Below are positions 45,557 to 54,311 of a stretch of DNA of 64,000 bases, piece by piece; within the stretch, counting starts at the first letter, position 1; each line of letters opens with the position of its first letter. Origin of the DNA: Basidiobolus meristosporus CBS 931.73 (lineage: Eukaryota; Basidiobolomycota; Basidiobolomycetes; Basidiobolales; Basidiobolaceae); NCBI GenBank assembly GCA_002104905.1, contig MCFE01000243.1:1-64000 (forward strand), in the 5' to 3' direction. The translations under genes and the position numbers were made by a program. The notes below the pieces were generated by a model, which was given only the letters and a program-made list of their open reading frames with translations, was not told where the DNA came from and ran no database searches.

Positions 45557-46149
45557 GAGCCTTTTCAAAGGATTATCACCAATATTTCTTATAGTGCAAG
45601 TCAAGTTGTAAGCACTGCCATATCCTAATTGCCTCAAGAATGTTATCTTCAAGTTGTTAATGATTGTGATACATTTATATATGGAGGGTTGCCCAGAATA
45701 GCATGGAAGTAGTTGGTACAGATGTGCATGTAAATGTTTGGTTGGAATTCTTGGTGGAAGTAATCAGCAAGTAATACTATATTTGGTGTGAATTCCAGTT
45801 GGTCTATTCTCTCCCTGGAGCCAATGTCTGCTTGTCTGCTATAAAGCTAGTAGCTGAGACATTGACAGTTGTCCCTCTTCAGCTGGTCTTATGACAGTAT
45901 CCTGCTGGCCTTTTGTTGACTTTTAGCCAAGGAATTGATAAGAATGAGGCCCAAGTTGTGTTTGATTCACACTATATGTGTGATGCCCAGAGTACCAGTA
46001 GGAAAGCTAATGAAGAGGTATGATCCCACAGTAAATATAGGAATGGGACAAGGGGAGGTGGAAAACTGAGATACTAATTGGTTGTTGTAAAATTTGTAAT
46101 TCCACCTGGATATTCACCTAACCTAGTCACTTAGATCATTACCTTCAAG
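45557..46149. other. decayed stretch, no gene recognised
   Basis: No ORF above 60 codons with recognisable similarity, no RNA gene and no repeat pair found by eye. CpG-poor like its surroundings. Confidence 0.35.
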
Positions 46150-46352
46150 TCCTAGAGAATACTGACCAAATTCCTTGTCAGGATTTATTTAGAATATTTT
46201 CACCAAAATATCAGGTACCTAGAACATGAAAATTCTCAAAGTTGTCCAAGCAGCCCCTGACTTTACACACATGTTCTTGGGACCTTCCTTAGTCAACTCT
46301 GTGTGTTTGTAATGCCAAGACCATGTAAAAGTATAAATACTACTTTTACATT
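46150..46352 (+). repeat. LTR family C, first part, split by Harbinger copy 2
   Basis: Homologous to the 3' two thirds of 28443-28791, with TATAAATACTAC near 46332. It ends at ACATT, where Harbinger copy 2 begins. The remainder (ATATATCATTAAGTGAAAAC onward) is at 49757-49845, after the duplicated ATT, and ends CTTACAACA. Confidence 0.65.
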
Positions 46353-47081
46353 AGACTTGTTCCATCGTACCGTGCCAGGGCGTGCGGCGCAATCCGTGGT
46401 TGCAAAGAACAATCAGGCGTGATATTATAGCTACCAGAAGGCAGGATTGTTCTTGGACAATTTCGCACTATGCGGGACAATCTTGCACACTATGGCACAA
46501 TCTGACATGATGAGGTTGGCGCGGATGATTGCGCCAACTTGTAATGCTTGCATCATGTGCGCGATTGGATACCGCTATAATGGCAGGTAAAATCCGGTAT
46601 TTGGATATGTTTCTTTAATGTAAATGGAAATAAATGTGTATCACACTATAAACTACACTGATACTTACCATTTTGGTTACCCTCACTCCAATTGGACAGT
46701 ATCTCAGTGGTTAATTGGTCCAAAAGTATCCTGAAGCTGGCAGCCCCCAATTGGCTCATTGACTACTGAAAAAGCTACCTGATTTGCCATCAAATATCCC
46801 ATTTAGCCCATTGAGCAAGTAAATCCCTGATCCTAGTGATTGGGCAAGGTGTCATAGCTAGCACGCAAGCAATCGTGTAGGTGCAAAACAGATCCAATAG
46901 CTGCACTGGTATTACAGATGACGTATATATATGCAGGGTGTTTATTTATAGGGGTTCTGTCTCAAATGTGAGACGACCTTGATATTACTTATATCAAAAA
47001 TTTGATGATCACTGATTTGCGATAGCTCAATTTGGATCGCAAAAAAAAAGGGTTGTTGGGATCATTACAAATGTGAGCGAT

Positions 47082-48326
47082 TCAAAGCGATTGCATCATC
47101 TTCTCCTGGGTTTTTTTCTCAGGGATTACTACTGAAGCATTTGGTAGTGATTCACTTTGCACACCTATACTACTTCCTGGCTGACTATCATCTTGGCTAC
47201 TTGTGTATTCGTAGTCAGTATTTTGCCTCCTAGTTGATGAGTGCAATGCTGCAGCTTGGCTGCGCTGAATCGCTCCGACTGAACCAACTGAACCGGCTTG
47301 TAGTGCCACGCGCTGACGCGTTCTTTTACTTGCCAAGGGCTCCGGTGGTTGAGTCACTTCATGTTGGTCATCATCAGTCAGTTCACCAGAAGTAACTTGC
47401 TGATGGTCAGGCAAAATGGCACGCGCAGGCGCGCCTTGACGCGTTGAGATGGCCCTTGGCTGAGTTCGATGTGATGCCGCATGTTGACGCGACTTGGTCC
47501 GCTCCAATGGACTTGTGTCTAAATGAGCAGTTTGGCGAGTTCTAGTAGTTTTGCTCTGAAACGCGCGCGTTGACTTGACGCGGGGCATTCTGGTAAAGGG
47601 TGTTGGCGTAGTCTGGACTGACGTGCGCCAGCGCGCTGTGGTTGCAAGAGATGGTAGGGAATCCAGTGAGGCGTGCTGGCGCAATCTGGACAATGTTGCT
47701 TGCGGTCTGTATTCTTCCTCCTGAAGCTCACCATCTGATTCCTCAAGGTATTCACTTACCCTCTGTCTGATACTTTGGAGCTGTTGCCTGGATGAGTCCT
47801 GTGTATATTGCTCTCGGAAGCCACTTAGCTCTACTAATATATCACGTAGTACATTAGTCATTTGAGGCAAAAACTCATTCAAAATCTCTTTGGTTCCCAA
47901 AGTTGAGGCACGAACGGACGCGTCCGGCCCGTACTGTGCAAATTGCACGCGGAATCGTTCCCGCGCGGCTTCCTTGTCAAATCCCCTCACTCTCAGCTCA
48001 TTCTTGATTTCAATACTTGTCTTGTTATATATCTTTTTACATACATCGGCTGGCATCTTGATGTAGAACTCATGCCACAGCTTTCTACTCAAATTCTTCC
48101 ATCTTTGTCGACTCTCTGAGGTATCTAGTTCTGCTAGATTAATCAGTAGTGCCCAAATATCTGTATGAAGGCTCATCATAGACACTTGGGCCATACTAAA
48201 ATCATTTGGCAAGAACTTGAACGGATCCGACATCGACTTTTCCGGTCCGGACCGCGCTTGTGAGCTGGGGGATGGGTTTTGTCTGGGTTGTACTAAAGAT
48301 GAGTTGAGGCTCGGTATGGGGACCAT
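47082..48326 (-). CDS. Harbinger partner protein, 414 aa, unrecognised
   Basis: An uninterrupted ORF from ATG at 48326 to 47082, divergent from the transposase with about 360 bp between them. The N-terminal half has the conserved block RKLWHEFYIKMPADVCKKIY and NELRVRGFDKEAARERFRVQ. The second half is low-complexity, rich in R, S, T and Q with clustered acidic stretches (DDDQHE). PIF/Harbinger elements usually encode a second, SANT/Myb-like DNA-binding protein that carries the transposase to the nucleus and to the ends. Position and basic character fit that role, but I cannot see the three-helix tryptophan pattern, so assignment is by context only. Copies 1 and 3 hold decayed versions. Confidence 0.7.
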   Translation of the reverse strand: MVPIPSLNSSLVQPRQNPSPSSQARSGPEKSMSDPFKFLPNDFSMAQVSMMSLHTDIWALLINLAELDTSESRQRWKNLSRKLWHEFYIKMPADVCKKIYNKTSIEIKNELRVRGFDKEAARERFRVQFAQYGPDASVRASTLGTKEILNEFLPQMTNVLRDILVELSGFREQYTQDSSRQQLQSIRQRVSEYLEESDGELQEEEYRPQATLSRLRQHASLDSLPSLATTARWRTSVQTTPTPFTRMPRVKSTRAFQSKTTRTRQTAHLDTSPLERTKSRQHAASHRTQPRAISTRQGAPARAILPDHQQVTSGELTDDDQHEVTQPPEPLASKRTRQRVALQAGSVGSVGAIQRSQAAALHSSTRRQNTDYEYTSSQDDSQPGSSIGVQSESLPNASVVIPEKKTQEKMMQSL

Positions 48327-48685
48327 AGCAACGGATTTGGATACTTATACAGCAGTATATTGGCATCAACCTGGTCTTATATGAAATATATATGAAAACT
48401 AAAGTGATTGTTGAATTTTCCATATATTATGCATGATGCATCTTGGATTGCGTTGACACGGATCAGATCACATCAATCGCAGATTTCCTATTTGATTATA
48501 GACCTATGATTAAAGCATCAATAAAAGTACCAAGGCATTGTTTGCGGATGATTTTTGCGACATAATGATGGGATACATGGCAATTGATGGAGATTTAACC
48601 ATAATGTGTTAAAAATCAGATAAATAACGCAGATCGTGCCGAATTGATTCAAACCGCCTCCATACAATCATCCATCAATTTTAAT

Positions 48686-49570
48686 ATGACTTACTCATCT
48701 GAATGGTCTTTTCTCATCAATCCCATCACTACCACTGGATTTCCTTTTGACACACTGGAGGAGATCTATTCCAAGTACTGTGGACCATCAACCCCAATCT
48801 ACTCAAGGAGATCCCTTGTTAAGCTTCTCTGCTATTACAAGAACTATTGCCCTACAAGGTTTCATCCCACCATCCATGGCAACAAAAGTCCTAGAAGCTT
48901 TCATTCCCAGCTGACAGCAATGGAGAACCACCTTGCAGAGGGTATGAATGACTTAGAGCAAGCTTGGAATACTAGGTTCAGAAGCTCCAATAGACTTCCA
49001 TATCCCAGAGTGTTCAGCAACAGGTTCCATATCAGGAGTATTTTGGATACCTTCCCAGTGAGGATTAACAGACCTTCTAGAGGGCAGAGGCACTTTTATT
49101 CTGGCAAGTACAAGGCACACTGTGTGAAGTTTCAAGCACTGTCTGACATTGAGGGTAACATCATCTGGTTTAGTGGGCCATTTGCTGGAAGTAGGCATGA
49201 CAAAGCACTCTGGGTAGAAAATCATCCTGAATTCAGTAGAGGGGAGAAATGTATGGCAGATTTGGCCTATATAGGAGAGGATTGTCAGAGATTAGGATGT
49301 ATTACAGCTTATAGGAAGCCAAGGAATGGTGTGCTTAGCAGGAAGCAGAAGCTCTACAATGAGATATTTAATCATTTCAGAGTAAGGGTAGAGCACACAT
49401 TTGGATATCTGAAGAGATTCAGCATATTGGCAGGTAAATACAGAGGAAAGTCATATATAGGTGAAAACAGCAGAATAGGTAAAATAGTTAAGATACTTAT
49501 TAATGCACAGTATGTTCATACAAGAAGACATCCACTGAGAGAAATGTGTCTGGAGCATTATGAAGAGTAA
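48686..49570 (+). CDS. Harbinger transposase (DDE_Tnp_4 type)
   Basis: 294 codons from the first ATG (48686); the frame is open back to 48644 without an ATG. It shows ILDTFPVRINRPSRG (first catalytic Asp), WFSGPFAGSRHDKALW, CMADLAYIGEDCQRLG (second Asp) and FRVRVEHTFGYLKRFS (Glu), in the order and spacing of the DDE_Tnp_4 domain of PIF/Harbinger transposases. It should cut the element ends and integrate at AT-rich 3-bp targets. The N-terminus (about 60 residues before NKSPRSFHSQ) has no clear helix-turn-helix. No stops are present, so this copy may be active or recently active. Confidence 0.85.
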   Translation: MTYSSEWSFLINPITTTGFPFDTLEEIYSKYCGPSTPIYSRRSLVKLLCYYKNYCPTRFHPTIHGNKSPRSFHSQLTAMENHLAEGMNDLEQAWNTRFRSSNRLPYPRVFSNRFHIRSILDTFPVRINRPSRGQRHFYSGKYKAHCVKFQALSDIEGNIIWFSGPFAGSRHDKALWVENHPEFSRGEKCMADLAYIGEDCQRLGCITAYRKPRNGVLSRKQKLYNEIFNHFRVRVEHTFGYLKRFSILAGKYRGKSYIGENSRIGKIVKILINAQYVHTRRHPLREMCLEHYEE

Positions 49571-49756
49571 ATAAAGCAAGGAAAGCACTATTCTGAGCAA
49601 CATAAGTAAGATTGAGTAAAATTACCAGTAACTGTATCATGCCACTGGCATCATGGTAGAAATTATAGTGCCAGATAGTGCCGTAGAGTGCCAGATCAAT
49701 CCGGCACTATAAACCGGCTGGCACTATGTGGCACTATCCAACGGAACAAGTCTATT

Positions 49757-49845
49757 CAATATATCATTAAGTGAAAACCACATAATCTACTTGTCCTCCC
49801 TAATAGCTTCCAATATCTCCAAGACTCTTACAACATTTTGTAATT
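49757..49845 (+). repeat. LTR family C, second part
   Basis: Continuation of 46150-46352 after the Harbinger insertion, ending CTTACAACA at about 49841. Corresponds to 28716-28791 of the solo LTR. Confidence 0.65.
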
Positions 49846-50990
49846 TGTTATAATAGAGCTATACCAGACCAGTAGTAAGCCATGGTATGGCCATAATAAT
49901 GCCAACAGAGATCCACATAGAGGCTAGCACAACACAGTCAAGTTTCTCCCCATATAAGGCAACTTCCCATATTGGCCAGCTAGGTCCAGCATATATATGT
50001 ATAGACTGCATTAGAACCTAATTGATGCCATGAGGGCCGCAAAAAAGACCTTGGGACCTTCCAAGCATATCCTACAGGATTGTTTTGCCAAGACTATGTA
50101 AAAGTATTAAAACTACTTTTGTATTTGATAAATCATCAAGTGAACACTGCATAATCTACTTGTTCTCACAATCACTTCCAGTATCTCCAAGACTCTTGAA
50201 ACACATCTGAGGTTTTAATAAAAATAGACCAATCAGTGTACATTTGAAGTACAAGCACCAGTTGAGTCAGTTGATAGGTAGTGTGCCAAATAGGCAATAG
50301 TCAACTAATGTACACAAGCAGAGAAGTGTGCTGAGTCACTGCTATCAGGAGGGAAAAGCAAAGGCAGGAAATCAATTAAAAGTGACTTGGCCAAGTTTTC
50401 ACTTGGACAACTTGCAAATTGAATTTGCAACACAAAGTGCCCATTTTCCCCCATGGTTTTTGAGTGGAGTCATATTGGCATTGGTTTATTGTAGCACCCT
50501 TTTGAGCCAATCAATGCAATCACCTCTCATAAGGAGCTTCAGTACCTCCCCCAGTCATAAAAACTTTACATAACAATAGTCATTTGGTAGGAACATCAGG
50601 ATTGTATTTGCAAGGCATTGGAAAATGCACTGTGGATGTCCATGAAAAAGAAACTTGGGAAGTAAGCAGTTTTTAATCCTAGCTAAAGAGATTTTGATCC
50701 CATCAAGGGTTCAGGATCAGGGAGCAAACAAAAGTAGGGTGAACCACTTGATGGAGGCTTGTTGGGTATGAGAGTGCAAAATTGCACCAAGGTTTGTGTG
50801 AATATTTGGGATACAATTGGGTGTGACAACATCACCAGATCATGGAATCAGGACTTGTGAGCGCCTTTGACTGCATTATTTCAATCCTATCCTGTAGGGT
50901 ATATCCAAAGACCCATGGTATCATTTCATGCAAATGTGACTTGCAATGAACCAAGCTTGCTGCCTTCCATTGACTGTGTTTGGAAAGTAG
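49846..50990. other. decayed repeats at the block edge, no gene
   Basis: 50040-50215 resembles the 3' half of LTR family C (CCAAGACTATGTAAAAGTAT, then ATCATCAAGTGAACACTGCA). 50205-50575 resembles the Plavaka subterminal region (AAATAGGCAATAGTCAACTA near 50307). The remaining sequence to 50990 shows nothing recognisable. This is the last CpG-poor stretch before the gene block. Confidence 0.45.
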
Positions 50991-52767
50991 CAACACAGTC
51001 ATCCATACCATATATGGTCCGGGAGGAAGCTTGTCAAGGTAAGTGTATGTGGATTTTCAGTTGAAGCATCAAGACTCGGTAATGGCACAAAATACAGTTC
51101 TGGGCAGTCTTCCAAGGGATTCTTAACTTTATGCGGAGTCACCAATGAAATCTGGCGGAAGCTTGGGGAATTGCTAAGGGAACCAAAACATCCCTTTTCC
51201 TTGTATGATAAACACCTAGAGAGCCCTGATTGGGATGGTGTGCGACAGGTAGAAAATTCCCCTACGAAACTAACCGTAACCCGTATCATCGGCCTTGTTG
51301 GGATGGATGTTGAATCCATCGTTTAGGAGGATCCCAGTCGAAAGCGACCGATGCTTTCGATGACTTCGACAAGGAGCACCTACCTCTGCACCAGGAATCC
51401 CACTAGAGTGGTCCGATGCATCCCCATCAAGCGGGAATGTATACATCCATATATATATATATATATATATATATACCAAAGGGATACCCGGTTCCGTTCA
51501 AAACCACACATCCAGACTTCAACAGCCAGGACCAGTAATGTGGAACAAGGTATTAACAACCATTCATGGCCTTCGGAAGACGTTCACCCTGGGGAATTCC
51601 ACCACATACGCCTGATGTAACATCTCTCCCAACACACCTTCTGATGCGTGCTTCCTAAAAACCCTATCGACCGAAGATTTACTAAATCAACACCGGTTGC
51701 CCGGACGTATGCAGCCGTGGGTCACGTGACACGACCGGGTAGGATATCCCCGAGATTGGATCGAATGCTGGCAGCTACGGCACACCAACCTGGCAGGAGC
51801 GTAAAAAAAAAAAAATGGAATCACGAACGAATAGGCAAACCACCAGGCTACCAGCCAAGATCACGGATGGAAATTCGATGCCAAGAGGTTCGGGATTTCC
51901 GAGAATGGCACCACCATCTGGACGGTGACTCTTCGGCTTGGGATCTTGCTGGGCTACCCAAATGGTGAAACCACAGCCTAGAGGAGCCAATTCATGTCCG
52001 GCGAGGTTGAGTCGCCCAGGTTGGGTTACCATCTCATCACCCATCGACAGCTTCGTGTTCGTCGGTAGCTAGTCTCCAGCGAATACGGTTGAAACGTATT
52101 TGGTGGGGGGCCGGCCGAAAAAGGCAATCAGGATTCCGCTTGATCCACCACCCTGTGTACGCTCGAGCTGACCCATTATCACTTTCGCGTCCATCGCCGC
52201 ATCCGCATCCACATCCACATCCGCCCCCACCCCTACTTCCACCACTTCCTCAATCCAATATCACCCTCATTGATAAGGCACCTTCTAAACCCGTTAGAGT
52301 GGAAAGATCCACCGACCAGATGGAAGGTTATGTGAGTTCCGGGCCAAAAGTGGTCATATGGGCGAATTTGGCCAAATGAGGGAGCCATTAATTGGCTACT
52401 AAATATGGGGGGGATATTCTATTCGCAATAGAATAATAAGGTTGAATCAGGGAGAGCTATTTAAAGCCGGCCCGATTAGGCAGTTCTCAGTCGGTTGCAT
52501 CATGATGAATCGCTTACGCTATGGATTCGCCCGGGTTGGGTTCAAGACTTCTGCCAACCACGCCTCTAATGGCACACGACCGCACATTCACTTAAATCAA
52601 CGAAATCGTCCATCTTTTCCGGTTTCCAAATCATCTAATCATCGAACAACCTTCGCCTTCCCCTTCCCCTTCCCCTTCCCCGTACCGTTACCCATACCCA
52701 TACCCTGATCCTTACCCTTACCCTTACCTTTCCCCTTCCCCTTCCCTTTCGCCCATTCCCATCCTCT
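50991..52767. other. intergenic region at the compartment boundary
   Basis: CpG reappears and base composition becomes balanced, yet no ORF (longest about 105 codons, 51648-51968) resembles a protein. It holds CCATATATGG at 51008-51017, an (AT)n tract near 51450-51475, an A tract near 51805-51819 and pyrimidine-rich hexamer runs (52186-52250 with CATCCA/CATCCG units, 52655-52755 with CCTTCC and CCCTTA units). The last run directly precedes the Sel1 gene and probably belongs to its promoter or leader. A degraded gene or non-coding transcript is possible. Confidence 0.4.
52655..52755 (+). promoter_or_regulatory. pyrimidine tract upstream of the Sel1 gene
   Basis: About 100 bases of almost pure C/T with short units CCTTCC, CCCATA and CCCTTA, ending 12 bases before the ATG at 52768. 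CT-rich tracts just upstream of start codons are common in strongly expressed fungal genes. Regulatory role is inferred from position only. Confidence 0.4.
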
Positions 52768-53691
52768 ATGGAAAAGATAAAGCAAGCGTTCAGAAGGAAA
52801 TCCTCCCGAGTCTTCGCGAAACTAGATAGTGATGGGTTGAACGTGCCCCCGATCCTACACCGAAACCCTTCGGCCGAACTCTGTGCCGCTAGAGAGAAGA
52901 TCACTTGCGACTCGTTCAACTCACTACCGGAGCTAGTCCCGAACAGCAGTCGGGAGTCAAGGTCGGAATTCCCCGGCCGGCCCTGCCTGGAACCCCCTTC
53001 CCTCTACGTCAGCAAGCCCGAGGATTTCTCGGACTGGGTGCCACACGAGAGAGAGAAGACGAAACAGGGACAGGGGCAAGGGCAGGTCGACCTGGCCGAC
53101 CAATACGTCCAACTCGCCATTCAGAGCCACGAGAAGAACGAGCTGGAAAAGGCCGCGCATTTCTTCCGGCTCGCCGCCTGCCAGGGCTCCCCCATCGGGT
53201 TGTTCCTGTACGGAATCTCCTTGCGTCACGGATGGGTAAGTGGGGTTTGTTGAAGTTGGAGAGGTTGCTCACCACCGTTTGCTCACTCGTTGTCCGAACT
53301 CGTACAGGGCTGCAAAGCGAATCCCACCGCGGCGTTCCAGTGTCTGCAGAAGGCGGCGGAGTGCGCCGTGTTCGATTTGAATCACATCACCCAGGCCTCC
53401 AACCTGTGCGTGGCCAGAGAGGAGCTCGTGCTGGCCATCCACGAGCTAGGGGTTAGCTTCCAGAACGGCTGGGGGGTGGTGAGGAACAAGACCACCGCCG
53501 CGTACTACTTCGAGATCGCCGCCAACCTGGGGGACCCGGACGCGCAAAACGACCTGGCGTTCTGCTACCTGCACGGGCACGGGGTAAAGAAAGATCGCTA
53601 CAAAGCGGCCAAGTATTACCGCATGGCCCACGCGCAGGGTATGGGCGTGGTGGGAAATAGCTGGATATTCAAGGAGAAATACGACCCTTGA
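52768..53691 (+). CDS. Sel1-repeat protein, 283 aa, two exons
   Basis: Exons 52768-53235 and 53308-53691. The intron (72 nt, GTAAGT...CGTACAG) falls between codons and joins RHGW to GCKANPTAAF, restoring a Sel1 repeat. Residues 1-105 are a basic, probably disordered N-terminus with KSSRVFAKLD. Residues about 108-268 form four Sel1 (TPR-like) repeats, with typical A-x-x-x-F-x-x-A-A and LG-x-x-Y/F-x-x-G-x-G text (ELGVSFQNGWGV, FCYLHGHGVKKD). The end GNSWIFKEKYDP resembles the tail of fungal Sel1 proteins of the Nif1/Dsf2 type, which act in cell-cycle or polarity control. Such repeats bind other proteins. The specific function is not proven. It is shorter than Nif1/Dsf2, so it could be another Sel1 protein. 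Confidence 0.85.
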
Positions 53692-54311
53692 CCTATTCAA
53701 CATTCGCTAATACTCGTACATATCTGTCCTATATTCATTGTATTCCACTTCTTTTGTTTCATATTCGACCCAGCATTTGTATGTCATTTAATTAAACCCT
53801 TCATGCTCTCGGTAGCTAATCTCATCCCAAGTTGCAAGTGGTTGGTGGCTGGTGGGGATAGATGCAAAGAAGGGGTTGGGTGCGGGTGCGGGTGTGGGTG
53901 TTGATGTGGATGTATGGGCTTCATCGTGATTCATCTACGCATAAATATGCGGAGTTGCGCGTTGCCATGGACAACGGCCAGGCAGCTCGAAGGGGAATTG
54001 ATGATCACCTCATCAGAATTACCATGGATATAGGATCGAGATTGGATGGAGTGGGATGAGCTAATTAAGGGAGAAATGAAATTGGCCATTCAGGTGAATT
54101 CCCTCCCACTTCTCACCACCCTCACCCACACCCACACTTCATTTGCGGTAACGATTTTCCCATATCCTGACGAACCACCAGAGCCAAGTGGACCCTCCAT
54201 TTACCACTCCCCAACCTTGCTGCATCCATTTGAAGAGAAATAGCGGCTTGCAGGGCGAACCACCCATTCGTCGCCTCCCTGAAGAGTAAATAGAAAGCGA
54301 AGCTAACTAAT
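53692..54311. other. intergenic region, Sel1 terminator and formin promoter
   Basis: 620 bases. Just after the Sel1 stop the sequence is AT-rich with TTTAATTAAACC (about 53786-53797), a plausible 3' end. At 53870-53905 there is a G-rich run of GGGTGC/GGGTGT units. Nothing codes convincingly. The formin ATG (54312) is preceded by GCTAACTAAT, which looks like a branch site, so a 5' UTR intron ending upstream cannot be excluded. Confidence 0.45.

Larger units (their letters stand above)
46353..49753. mobile_element. PIF/Harbinger transposon copy 2, complete
   Basis: 3401 bp. The ends AGACTTGTTCCATC and its counterpart GGAACAAGTCT give an 11-14 bp terminal inverted repeat. ATT at 46350-46352 and 49754-49756 is a 3-bp target duplication. 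Two divergent ORFs are open: partner protein (48326-47082, minus) and transposase (48686-49570, plus). Subterminal repeats of TGGCACTAT type crowd the right end and GCACTATG/GGCACAAT the left. CpG-rich compared with copies 1 and 3, so it is the youngest of the three. Confidence 0.9.

Noticed and set aside
47082-48326. Naming the Harbinger partner a SANT/Myb protein
   Set aside because: Location fits, but the tryptophan-spaced helices are not visible in the translation; kept as unrecognised.
51648-52708. Candidate small proteins in the region before the Sel1 gene
   Set aside because: No similarity or splice continuity was seen, and part of the sequence is low-complexity pyrimidine repeat.
52655-52755. 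Interstitial telomere
   Set aside because: Units are mixed (CCTTCC, CCCATA, CCCTTA) and only a few are telomere-like.
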